From: Actinomadura graeca | Lineage (GTDB): Bacteria; Actinomycetota; Actinomycetes; Streptosporangiales; Streptosporangiaceae | Length of the DNA stretch: 64,000 bases | Assembly (NCBI RefSeq): GCF_019175365.1 | Contig: NZ_CP059572.1 | Coordinates: 310,001-374,000 of the forward strand | Direction of reading: 5' to 3' | Part shown: in pieces, positions 42,138 through 50,401 of the stretch | How positions within the stretch are numbered: the stretch's first letter is position 1 | How the letters are laid out: each line of letters starts with the position of its first letter | Translations under genes and position numbers: made by a program | The notes under the pieces: model-generated | What the model was told of the DNA's origin: nothing | The model's database searches: none | What the model saw: the letters and a program-made list of their open reading frames with translations, nothing else

Positions 42138-43007
42138 TCAGTCGGTCGTGAGCGGGGACCGGGCGTGTTCTGGGACGCCGCCGCCGGTGCCGGACGCCGC
42201 CAGGCTGCCCAGCAGGGTCAGCGCGTGCGCCGACGGGCTGCCCGGCTCGGCCTGGTAGACGACGAGCTGCTGCCCGGGGGCGCTGTTGATCGTCAGCGAC
42301 TCGTATTCCAGGGTGATCTCGCCGGCCAGCGGATGGCGGAAGCGCTTGGTCTCGCGGGTCTTCTGCCGGATGTCGTGGCGTTCCCACAGACCGCGGAACG
42401 CGGCGCTGTGCGCCGACAGCTCGGCCACCAGCGCGCGCAGGCGGGGGTCGGGGGCGCCGGTGCCGGCCGACTCCCGCAGTCCCGCGACGGTGTTGAGGGC
42501 CACCCGGTCCCAGTCGGGGTAGAAGTCGCGCGCGCCGGGGTCCAGGAACACCAGGCGCATCAGGTCGCGGCTGTGGGCGTGGCCGTCGAACAGGGCGCCG
42601 CCCAGCAGGTTGTGGGCCAGGACGGTCAGCAGCGGCCCCAGCACGACCGCCGGGGTGTGCGGCCATGCCCGCATCATGCGCAGCAGCCCCGGGGAGACCT
42701 GCTCGTCGGGCGGCCGGGCGGGGCGCTCGGGCATCGGGTAGGCCAGCCGGTGCGCGTGGGCGGCCTCCTCGGCGCCCAGGCGCAGGGCCCGGACCAGGGC
42801 CTCCAGCACCTGCGGGGAGGGGTGGCGCTCGCGTCCCTGCTCGATCCGGACGTAGTAGTCGGTGCTGACCCCCGCCAGCGCCGCCACCTCCTCGCGCCGC
42901 AGCCCGGGCACGCGGCGGCGGACGCCCGGGGGGAGCCCGGCGTCCTCGGGCCGCACCAGGTCGCGGCGTGCCCGCAGGAAGCCGCCGAGGCGGTTCTCGC
43001 TGTCCAT
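42138..43007 (-). CDS. XRE family regulator with MmyB-like C-terminal domain
   Basis: A 289-residue regulator. The helix-turn-helix is RREEVAALAGVSTDYYVRIE with QGRERHPSPQVLEALVRALR. The C-terminal part is the MmyB-like ligand-binding domain (WPHTPAVVLGPLLTVLAHNL, RDFYPDWDRVALNTVAGLRE, GEITLEYESLTI). Members of this family often sit beside an SDR gene, as here, and control it, perhaps with a fatty-acid-like ligand. Confidence 0.88.
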   Translation of the reverse strand: MDSENRLGGFLRARRDLVRPEDAGLPPGVRRRVPGLRREEVAALAGVSTDYYVRIEQGRERHPSPQVLEALVRALRLGAEEAAHAHRLAYPMPERPARPPDEQVSPGLLRMMRAWPHTPAVVLGPLLTVLAHNLLGGALFDGHAHSRDLMRLVFLDPGARDFYPDWDRVALNTVAGLRESAGTGAPDPRLRALVAELSAHSAAFRGLWERHDIRQKTRETKRFRHPLAGEITLEYESLTINSAPGQQLVVYQAEPGSPSAHALTLLGSLAASGTGGGVPEHARSPLTTD

Positions 43008-43104
43008 GGCCTCACCCTAAGCGCGGGCTTCGCGGTGCGGCGCCCCTCAAGGTGGCCCTGCCGCACCCACCCAGGCCGGGGCGGGCCGGGGTCGGGCGGG
43101 CGGT

Positions 43105-43134
43105 TTCTCATGTGGCGTTCATGAACGGCTCAGG
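43105..43134 (+). promoter_or_regulatory. Response-regulator-like box before the GT2/GtrA operon
   Basis: TTCTCATG (43105-43112), GTTCATGAAC (43117-43126, palindromic) and CTCAGG (43129-43134) follow with about 11-bp steps. TTCTCAT and CTCAGG also occur in the box at 38871-38899. The site is 35-65 bp before the glycosyltransferase start. Confidence 0.4.
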
Positions 43135-43167
43135 GGCTTCCCACGCCCGCCGGTGAGCCTGGTCCCC

Positions 43168-44502
43168 ATGAGTCACCTTGCCACCGAACGGGGCACGCCC
43201 GCCGGGCCGCCCCCGCCCTCGCCGGACGGCGGCGGGCGGGGCCGGCTGGTGGAGGTGGTCGTGCCCGTCCACAACGAGGAGAGGGTGCTGGCGGCGAGCG
43301 TGCGGCGGCTGCACGCCTACCTCGGCGAAACCTTCCCCTACCCGTTCCGGATCACGATCGCCGACAACGCCAGCACGGACGCGACCTGGTGGGCCGCCGA
43401 GGAGCTGATGGCCGCGCTGCCGCGTGTGCGGGCCGTCCGGCTGGACCTCAAGGGACGCGGGCGGGCGCTGCGGCACGTGTGGAGCACCAGCGACGCCGAC
43501 GTGGTCGCCTACATGGACGTGGACCTGTCCACCGACCTGGACGCGTTCCTGCCGCTGGTCGCCCCGCTGCTGTCGGGGCACAGCGACCTGGCCATCGGCA
43601 GCCGCCTGACCCGCGGCTCGGCGGTCGTGCGGGGCCCCCGCCGGGAGGTCGTCTCGCGCTGCTACAACCTGCTGCTGCGCACCACCCTGGCCGCGCGGTT
43701 CACCGACGCGCAGTGCGGGTTCAAGGCCGCGCGCACCGAGATCGTCCAGGCGCTGCTGCCGTCGGTGGAGGACGAGGAGTGGTTCTTCGACACCGAGCTG
43801 CTCCTGCTGGCCGAGCGCAACGGGCTGCGCATCCACGAGGTGCCGGTGGACTGGGTGGACGACCCCGACAGCCGGGTGGACGTGCTGCGCACCGCCCGCG
43901 ACGACCTGCGCGGGATGGCCCGCGTCGCGCGGCGGATGCTGACGGGGGCGTTCCGCGCGCCGGTCGGCGGCCGGGCGCGGCCGGGGCTGCCCGCCGGGAT
44001 GGCCCGGCAGCTGCCCGCCTTCGCCGTCATCGGCGTGCTCAGCACCGCCGCGCAGCTGGTCCTGTTCGTCCTGCTGCGGACGGCCATGGGGCCGCTGTGG
44101 GCGAACGCGCTGTCGCTGGGGGCCACCACGGTCGCCAACACCGCCGCCAACCGGCGCTTCACCTTCGGGGTGACCGGCGCCGGGCGCGCGTTCCGGCAGC
44201 AGCTGGAGGGCGGGGCGGCGTTCCTGCTCGGCCTGGCGCTGAGCACGGGCGGCCTGGCGCTGCTGCACGCCGCCGCGCCCGGCGCGTCCCGCGCGGTGGA
44301 GGTCGCCGCGCTCGTCGCCGCCAACGGCGTGGCGACGCTGGTGCGGTTCCTGCTCATGCGGGCGTGGATCTTCCATCCGCGCCGCCTGCGTCCCCGCGGC
44401 GCCGGGCGGGGCCCCGCGCCCGCGTCCGCGGCCCCGGCGGCGCCCGCCGGGGCCGCCGCGCCCGCATCGTCCCTTGAGGAGACCGGAGGAACACCGTCAT
44501 GA
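43168..44502 (+). CDS. Bifunctional GT2 glycosyltransferase/GtrA flippase-like protein
   Basis: A 444-residue fusion. The first 250 residues are a dolichol-phosphate-mannose-synthase-like GT2 domain (VPVHNEERVLAASVRRLHAY, IADNASTDAT, YMDVDLSTDLDAF with the DxD, and DAQCGFKAAR). The rest is a GtrA domain of four helices. It probably makes a polyprenyl-phosphate sugar and moves it across the membrane for the two GT39 enzymes that follow with four-base overlaps. An in-frame GTG at 43153 is an alternative start. Confidence 0.88.
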   Translation: MSHLATERGTPAGPPPPSPDGGGRGRLVEVVVPVHNEERVLAASVRRLHAYLGETFPYPFRITIADNASTDATWWAAEELMAALPRVRAVRLDLKGRGRALRHVWSTSDADVVAYMDVDLSTDLDAFLPLVAPLLSGHSDLAIGSRLTRGSAVVRGPRREVVSRCYNLLLRTTLAARFTDAQCGFKAARTEIVQALLPSVEDEEWFFDTELLLLAERNGLRIHEVPVDWVDDPDSRVDVLRTARDDLRGMARVARRMLTGAFRAPVGGRARPGLPAGMARQLPAFAVIGVLSTAAQLVLFVLLRTAMGPLWANALSLGATTVANTAANRRFTFGVTGAGRAFRQQLEGGAAFLLGLALSTGGLALLHAAAPGASRAVEVAALVAANGVATLVRFLLMRAWIFHPRRLRPRGAGRGPAPASAAPAAPAGAAAPASSLEETGGTPS

Positions 44503-46595
44503 CCGTCACCCAGACCACGGCCGCGCCGCCCGGGGGGCGGGACCGGCCCGCCCGCGGGGGCCGGGCGCGGCGGCTGCTCCTCGGCCCGCCCGGCGACCCG
44601 CGCTGGGCCCGGCCCGCGCTGTGGGCGCTGCTGGTGCTGGCGTCCGCGCTGTACGCGTGGGGCCTGCCGAAGGCGGGGTACGCCAATTCCTACTACTCGG
44701 CCGCCGTCGAGAGCGGCACGCACAGCTGGAAGGCGTTCTTCTTCGGCGCGCTGGACTCCGGGTCGTTCATCACCGTCGACAAGCCGCCGATGGCGCTGTG
44801 GGTGATGGGGCTGTTCGCGCGGGTCATGGGGTTCGGGACGTGGAGCCTGCTGCTGCCGCAGGTGCTGGCGGGCGTCGCGGCGGTCGCGGTGGTGTACGCG
44901 GCGGTGCGGCGCGCGTTCGGCGCCCGCGCGGCGGTGATCGCCGCGGCGGTGCTGGCGCTGACGCCGATCACCGTCGCCATCGACCGCGACAACAACCCCG
45001 ACACGCTGCTGGTGCTGCTGCTGGTGCTGGCCGCGTGGGCGTGCCAGCGGGCCGTGGAGGGCGGGCGCGTGCGGCCCCTGCTGCTGGCGGCGTTCCTGGT
45101 CGGCTGCGGGTTCAACACCAAGATGCTCCAGGCGTTCCTGGTCGTCCCGGCGTTCGGGCTGGCCTATCTGGTGGCGGCGCGGGCGGGGCTGGTCCGCAGG
45201 GTCGTGCACCTGGTGGCGGCGGGCGCGGTGCTGGCGGTGTCGAGCGCGTGGTGGATGGTGGCGGTGGACGCCGTCCCGTCCGGAAGCCGCCCGTTCATCG
45301 GCGGCAGCACCGACGGCAGCGTGTGGGACCTGGTGATCGGCTACAACGGCCTCGGCCGGGTGTTCGGCGAGGACGGCGGCCCCGGCGGCGGCCGCGGCGG
45401 GCCCGGCGGCGGCATGGGCGGCGGGTTCGGCGGCCGGCCGGGGGCGGGGCGGCTGTTCAACGACGTCCTGGGCGGGCAGATCTCCTGGCTGCTGCCGTTC
45501 GCCGTGATCGCGCTGGTGGCGGCGCTGGTCCTGCTGCGCCGCCAGCCCCGCACCGACCCCGCGCGCGCCGCGCTGGTGCTGTGGGGCGGCTGGCTGGCGG
45601 TGCACTACGCCGTGTTCAGCTTCGCGCAGGGCACCTTCCACCCGTACTACACCACCGCGATGGCCCCGGCGGTCGCGGCGCTGACCGGCGGCGGCGCCGT
45701 CCTGCTGTACGGGGCGTACCGGCGGTCGGCGGCGTGGGCGTGGGTGCTGCCGGCCGGGGTGGCGGTGACGGGCGCGTGGGCGTTCGCGCTGCTGGCGCGG
45801 ACGCCGTCGTGGCATCCGTGGCTGCGGTGGCTGGTCGCCGCCGCCACGGTGCTGGCGGTGGCCGTGCTGGCGGTGGCGGCGCCGGCGGCGGGCCGGGCCA
45901 GCCGCCGCGCCCGGCCCGGGGTGATCGCCGCGGGGCTGGCGTTCGCGCTGGTGGCGGGCTTGTCGGGGCCGGGCGCGTACGCGGTGTCGGCGGCGTCGGC
46001 CGTGTCCGGCGGGACCAACCCGCTGGCCGGTCCGGTGGCCGGTGGCCGGGCCGGGGGTCCCGGGGGCGGTCCGATGGGACGCGGTGGCCCGTCCGGGGCG
46101 GGCGGGCCTGCCGGCATGCCCGGCGCCGGGATCCGGCCCGGTACCGTCCCCGGCGTCATTCCCGGTGGTCAGGCGGTTGGTCAGGCGGGCGGTCAGGCGG
46201 GCGGCGGGCCGGGGGGTGGGCCCGGCGGGGGCGTCACCGCGCAGATGATCGGCTATCTGGAGCGGAACCAGGGTTCGGCGACGTGGCTGGTCGCGGTGTC
46301 CAGCGCCCAGGAGGCGTCCTCGATCATCCTGCGGACGGGGCGGGCGGTCATCGCCATGGGCGGGTTCACCGGCCGCGACCCGGCCATGACGGTCGCCGCG
46401 CTCCAGCGGTACGTCGCGGACGGCAGGCTCCGCTACGTCCTGGTGGGCGGGCGCGGCATGGGCCCCGACGGCGGCGGCTCCGATGTCGGCGCCTGGGTGC
46501 AGGAGAACGGGACCCTCGTCGACGCGGCCGAGTACGGCGGCGCCGCCGCGTCGGGGTCGTCGGGCGCGCGGCTGTACAGGCTGGGCGGCTCGTGA
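44499..46595 (+). CDS. GT39/ArnT-like membrane glycosyltransferase 1
   Basis: A 698-residue GT-C enzyme with about 12 helices. NSYYSAAVESGTHSWKAFFF, ITVDKPPMALWVMGL and RDNNPDTLLVLLL are the YkcB/ArnT-like motifs. The last 120 residues, after a Gly/Pro-rich linker, are a soluble domain (WLVAVSSAQEASSIILRTGR). It transfers a sugar from a polyprenyl phosphate to a surface acceptor. A second Gly-rich insertion (about residues 290-310) lies in an external loop. Overlaps its neighbours by four bases. Confidence 0.88.
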   Translation: MTVTQTTAAPPGGRDRPARGGRARRLLLGPPGDPRWARPALWALLVLASALYAWGLPKAGYANSYYSAAVESGTHSWKAFFFGALDSGSFITVDKPPMALWVMGLFARVMGFGTWSLLLPQVLAGVAAVAVVYAAVRRAFGARAAVIAAAVLALTPITVAIDRDNNPDTLLVLLLVLAAWACQRAVEGGRVRPLLLAAFLVGCGFNTKMLQAFLVVPAFGLAYLVAARAGLVRRVVHLVAAGAVLAVSSAWWMVAVDAVPSGSRPFIGGSTDGSVWDLVIGYNGLGRVFGEDGGPGGGRGGPGGGMGGGFGGRPGAGRLFNDVLGGQISWLLPFAVIALVAALVLLRRQPRTDPARAALVLWGGWLAVHYAVFSFAQGTFHPYYTTAMAPAVAALTGGGAVLLYGAYRRSAAWAWVLPAGVAVTGAWAFALLARTPSWHPWLRWLVAAATVLAVAVLAVAAPAAGRASRRARPGVIAAGLAFALVAGLSGPGAYAVSAASAVSGGTNPLAGPVAGGRAGGPGGGPMGRGGPSGAGGPAGMPGAGIRPGTVPGVIPGGQAVGQAGGQAGGGPGGGPGGGVTAQMIGYLERNQGSATWLVAVSSAQEASSIILRTGRAVIAMGGFTGRDPAMTVAALQRYVADGRLRYVLVGGRGMGPDGGGSDVGAWVQENGTLVDAAEYGGAAASGSSGARLYRLGGS

Positions 46596-48610
46596 GGGCC
46601 GGGGGCGCGGCGGCGCGGCTGTGGCGCGGCCGGGCGGACGACCCGTCCTGGGCCCGGCCGGCGCTGCTGGCGCTGCTGGCGGCGGCGGGCGTGCTGTACA
46701 CGTGGGGGCTGGGCGCGTCGGGGTGGGCGAACGCGTTCTACTCGGCGGCGGCCCAGGCGGGGGCGGTGAGCTGGAAGGCGTTCTTCTTCGGCGCGTCCGA
46801 CGCCGCCGGGGCGATCACCGTCGACAAGGCGCCCGGCGCGCTGTGGCCGATGGCGCTGTCGGCGCGGATCTTCGGGGTGAACCCCTGGAGCGTCCTGGTC
46901 CCGCAGGCGCTGATGGGCGTGGCCACGGTCGGTGTGCTGCACGCGGCGGTGCGGCGCCGGTCCCCGGCGTGGGCGGCGCTGCTGGCCGGGGCGGTGCTGG
47001 CGCTCACGCCGGTGGCCGCGCTGATGTTCCGCTTCAACAATCCCGACGCGCTGCTGGTGCTGCTGCTGACGCTGGGCGCCTACGGGATGGTCCGCGCCCA
47101 GGAGGGGGCGGGCGCCGGGTGGCTGGTGTTCGCCGGGGCGTGCGTGGGGGCGGGGTTCCTGGCCAAGATGCTCCAGGCGTTCCTGGTGGTGCCGGTGTTC
47201 GCGCTGGTCTACCTGGTCGCGGCGCCGGGGACGGTCGGGCGCAGGCTGTGGCGGTTGCTGGCGGCCGGTGCGGCGCTGGTGGCCGCCGCGGGGTGGTGGG
47301 TGGCGGCGGTGGCGCTGGTGCCGGCGTCGTCGCGGCCCTACATCGGCGGCTCGCAGCACGACTCGGTCCTGGAGCTGGCGCTGGGCTACAACGGGCTGGG
47401 GCGGCTCAGCGGGGAGGAGACGGGCGGGCTGGGCAACCTCGACGGGGACGCGGGGTGGGCGCGGATGTTCGGCCCGGTGATCGGCGGTCAGGTGTCGTGG
47501 CTGCTGCCCGCCGCGCTGGTGCTGCTGGTGGCGGGGCTGTGGGCGACGCGGCGGGCGCCGCGCACCGATCCGGCGCGGGCGGCGTTCGCGCTGTGGGGCG
47601 GGTGGCTGCTGGTCACCGCGGCGGTGTTCAGCTTCATGCGGGGGATCTTCCACGAGTACTACACGGTGGCGCTGGCCCCGGCGGTCGCGGCGCTGGCGGG
47701 CATGGGCGCGGCGGTGCTGTGGGAGCGGCGGCGGACGGCGGCGGCGGCCGTGGTGCTGGCGGCGGTGGTGGCGGTGACGTCGGTGTGGGCGTTCGTGCTG
47801 CTGGGGCGGGCGCCGGGCTGGCATCCGTGGCTGGGCCCGGTGGTGCTGGTGTGCGGGCTGGCCGGGGCGGCGGGGCTGGCGGCGGCGCGGCTGCTGGGGG
47901 CGCGGGTCCTGGCGGGTGTGGTCGTGGTGGCGCTGGCGGCGTGCCTGGCGGGTCCGGCCGCGTACGCGGCGGACACCGCGCGGACCCCGCATTCGGGGGC
48001 GATCGTGACGGCGGGGCCGAGGACGGCGGGCGGGTCCGGGCCGGGGCGCGGCGTCCGCGGTGGGCCGGGTCCGTGGGGTCCGGCGGCGGGACGGGCGGGG
48101 GGTGCCCGTCCCGGCGTGATGCCCGGTAGCCCGTCCGGCGGCCCGCCTGGTGGCCTGCCCGGTGGCGTGCCGGGGAGCGCGGCCGGTCTGCCGGGTGGCG
48201 GGCCGCGCGGCGGGGGGCCGGGTGGCGGCGGTCCGGGTGGGCTGCTCGACGCGGGGAGGCCCGGTGCCGAGGTGACCGCCGTGCTGAAGGCGGGCGCCGC
48301 GTCGTCCACGTGGGCCGCGGCGGCGGTGGGGTCCAACGCCGCCGCCGGGTACCAGCTGGCCACCGGCCGGCCGGTGATGGCGGTGGGCGGGTTCAACGGC
48401 ACCGACCCGGCGCCGACACTCGCGGAGTTCCAGCGGCTCGTCCGCGGGGGGCGGATCGGGTACTTCATCGCCGGGGGCGGCGGGACGGGCATGCGCGCCG
48501 CGAGCGGCAGCGACGCCGCGCGGCGGATCACCGCGTGGGTGCAGGCGTCGTTCACCGCGACGGCGGTCGGCGGCACGACCCTGTACGACCTGACGCCGGG
48601 GGCGGGGTGA
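46592..48610 (+). CDS. GT39/ArnT-like membrane glycosyltransferase 2
   Basis: A 672-residue paralogue of the preceding gene with the same plan: GT-C helices, a long Gly/Pro linker (about residues 470-560) and a C-terminal soluble domain. Here the motifs read ITVDKAPGALWPMAL and RFNNPDALLVLLL, so RDNNPD has become RFNNPD and DKPP has become DKAP. It may use another acceptor or sugar, or work as a partner of the first enzyme. The GTG at 46592 overlaps the upstream stop. Confidence 0.87.
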   Translation: MRAGGAAARLWRGRADDPSWARPALLALLAAAGVLYTWGLGASGWANAFYSAAAQAGAVSWKAFFFGASDAAGAITVDKAPGALWPMALSARIFGVNPWSVLVPQALMGVATVGVLHAAVRRRSPAWAALLAGAVLALTPVAALMFRFNNPDALLVLLLTLGAYGMVRAQEGAGAGWLVFAGACVGAGFLAKMLQAFLVVPVFALVYLVAAPGTVGRRLWRLLAAGAALVAAAGWWVAAVALVPASSRPYIGGSQHDSVLELALGYNGLGRLSGEETGGLGNLDGDAGWARMFGPVIGGQVSWLLPAALVLLVAGLWATRRAPRTDPARAAFALWGGWLLVTAAVFSFMRGIFHEYYTVALAPAVAALAGMGAAVLWERRRTAAAAVVLAAVVAVTSVWAFVLLGRAPGWHPWLGPVVLVCGLAGAAGLAAARLLGARVLAGVVVVALAACLAGPAAYAADTARTPHSGAIVTAGPRTAGGSGPGRGVRGGPGPWGPAAGRAGGARPGVMPGSPSGGPPGGLPGGVPGSAAGLPGGGPRGGGPGGGGPGGLLDAGRPGAEVTAVLKAGAASSTWAAAAVGSNAAAGYQLATGRPVMAVGGFNGTDPAPTLAEFQRLVRGGRIGYFIAGGGGTGMRAASGSDAARRITAWVQASFTATAVGGTTLYDLTPGAG

Positions 48611-48674
48611 GGGGCGGCGCGTGATGTACTCGGAGGGCAGTGGTCATCACGCCGACGACACGGGAGTGAGCCAG

Positions 48675-48974
48675 ATGGCCGACACGCTCGACGACACCGC
48701 GGTGGCCGAGCGCCTGCGCGCGCTGCCCGGCTGGGCGCGTGAGGGCGGGGAGATCCGCAGGCAGGTGACGGCGCCTTCGTTCCTGGCGGGGATCGACCTG
48801 GTCGCGGCGGTGGCCCGGGCCGCCGAGGACGCCGATCACCATCCCGACATCGACATCCGGTGGCGGACGGTGCGGTTCGCGCTCACCACCCACAGCGCGG
48901 GCGGGCTGACGGGCCGGGACTTCGATCTGGCGGGCAGGATCGACGAGCTCGCCGGCGAGCACGGCGCGGAGTAG
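48675..48974 (+). CDS. 4a-hydroxytetrahydrobiopterin dehydratase (pterin carbinolamine dehydratase)
   Basis: A 99-residue enzyme. EDADHHPDIDIRWRTVRFAL and THSAGGLTGRDFDLAGRID match the family, with the active-site HH-P and W. It recycles pterin cofactor after aromatic hydroxylation; in bacteria lacking that pathway its role is often unclear. GGGAG lies before the ATG at 48675. An in-frame GTG at 48621 would add 18 residues. Confidence 0.88.
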   Translation: MADTLDDTAVAERLRALPGWAREGGEIRRQVTAPSFLAGIDLVAAVARAAEDADHHPDIDIRWRTVRFALTTHSAGGLTGRDFDLAGRIDELAGEHGAE

Positions 48975-48980
48975 GCGGCC

Positions 48981-49454
48981 GTGGCCGTCCAGGTGGCGGT
49001 GTGCGGGCCGGGCCGGTGCTCGGCGGCGGAGTGGCGGCGGGCGCAGGAGACCGGCCGGCTGCTGGCGCTGCGCTCGGCGGTGGTGCTGTGCGGCGGGTAC
49101 GGCGGGGTGATGGCGGCGGTGGCGGCCGGGGCGCGTTCGGCGGGCGGGGTCGTGGTGGGGGTGCTGTCGGCGGCCGACCGGTCGGGGGCGGGCCCGGATC
49201 TGACGGTCGCGCTGCCAACGGGCCTGGGGCAGGCCCGCAACCATGTGATCGTGAACGCCGCCGACGCGGTGATCGTGGTGGGCGGGTCGTGGGGGACGCT
49301 GTCGGAGCTGGCGCTGGCCATGCGGCGGGGCCGGGTGCCGGTGGTGCAGCTGGGCGGCTGGACGGTCCGCGACGAGCAGGGGCGCCCGCCCGGCGGTGTC
49401 CTGCACGCGCGCGACCCGCGGGAGGCGGTCGCGATGACGGGCCTGTGGCCGTGA
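48981..49454 (+). CDS. SLOG-fold protein, TIGR00725/LOG-like
   Basis: A 157-residue Rossmann-like protein. VVLCGGYGGVMAAVAAGARS and VVGGSWGTLSELALAM are the nucleotide-binding GG loops of the TIGR00725 group, related to cytokinin-activating LOG proteins and molybdenum-cofactor carriers. It starts seven bases after the dehydratase stop, so the two are likely cotranscribed. Enzyme activity is not established. Confidence 0.75.
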   Translation: MAVQVAVCGPGRCSAAEWRRAQETGRLLALRSAVVLCGGYGGVMAAVAAGARSAGGVVVGVLSAADRSGAGPDLTVALPTGLGQARNHVIVNAADAVIVVGGSWGTLSELALAMRRGRVPVVQLGGWTVRDEQGRPPGGVLHARDPREAVAMTGLWP

Positions 49455-49493
49455 GGGCCGGTGCCGCCGGGGTGCGGGGCAGTGGGGTGCGGG

Positions 49494-50327
49494 TCAGTGC
49501 ACGGAGAAGCCGCCGTCCACGAAGATCGCCTGGCCGGTGACGTAGGCGGAGGAGGGGCCCGCCAGGAACACCGCGGCGCCGGCGAAGTCCTCGGCCAGGC
49601 CGTTGCGTCCGGTCATGGTGCGCGCGGCGAGCGCGTCCGCGCGGGCGGGGTCGGCGGAGATCCGGGCGTTGAGCGGGGTGAGCACGACGCCGGGCACGAG
49701 GGTGTTGGCGGTGACGCCGCGGCCCGACCACGCCTCGGCCTGGGAGCGGGCGAGCGCGACCAGCCCGGCCTTGGAGACCCCGTAGGCGCCGCTGGTGACG
49801 AACGCGCGGAACGCCTGCTGGGAGGCGATGTGGATGAGCCGCCCGTGGCCGCGCGCGGCCATGCCGGGGGCGAACCGCTGGCCGAGCAGGAACGGCGCGT
49901 CGAGGTTGACGGCCATGGTCGCGTCCCAGACGTCCTCGCCGAGGTCGTCCATCGGGGGCCGCAGGTTGATCCCGGCGGCGTTGACGAGGATGTCGGGTTC
50001 CCCGAACGCCGCGGCGGCGTCCTCGGCGGCGGCGCGGACACCGTCGCGGGTGGCGAGGTCGGCGCTGACCCAGGCGGCGCGGCGGCCGAGCTCGCGCAGC
50101 CGCGCGGCGGTGGCGGCGAGCGCGGCTTCGCGGCGCGCGACGATCACGACGGACGCGCCGGACCGGGCCAGTGCGGCGGCGATGGCGCGGCCGATGCCGG
50201 AGCTGCCGCCGGTCACCACGGCGACCCGGCCTTCCAGCGAGAACAGCTCGGACAGGTAGGCGGCGGGGCCGGCGGGGGGCGGCCCCCCGCCGTCCTCGCC
50301 GCCGCCCGCGCGGGTCGCGTCGTCCAT
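49494..50327 (-). CDS. SDR family oxidoreductase (gluconate 5-dehydrogenase-like)
   Basis: A 277-residue short-chain dehydrogenase. VTGGSSGIGRAIAAAL is the cofactor loop, NAAGINLRPP the NAG equivalent, IASQQA carries Ser, and YGVSKAGLVALARSQA the Tyr/Lys pair. The end VTGQAIFVDGGFSVH is typical of classical SDRs. It lies 74 bases after the UvrA-like gene on the same strand and may share its transcript. Substrate unknown. Confidence 0.87.
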   Translation of the reverse strand: MDDATRAGGGEDGGGPPPAGPAAYLSELFSLEGRVAVVTGGSSGIGRAIAAALARSGASVVIVARREAALAATAARLRELGRRAAWVSADLATRDGVRAAAEDAAAAFGEPDILVNAAGINLRPPMDDLGEDVWDATMAVNLDAPFLLGQRFAPGMAARGHGRLIHIASQQAFRAFVTSGAYGVSKAGLVALARSQAEAWSGRGVTANTLVPGVVLTPLNARISADPARADALAARTMTGRNGLAEDFAGAAVFLAGPSSAYVTGQAIFVDGGFSVH

Positions 50328-50401
50328 GGTCGCCGAGCCTACGGGGCCGCCGGCGGCGGGTCGCGGCCGGTGGGAGAGGGCCGGGGCGGCTTGGGGGCGG
50401 T

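Noticed and set aside
44474..48610. A single open frame across both GT39 genes
   Set aside because: Only its second half (from the GTG at 46592) is in the true frame of the second GT39; the first half is an out-of-frame reading of the first. They are two overlapping genes, not a fusion.
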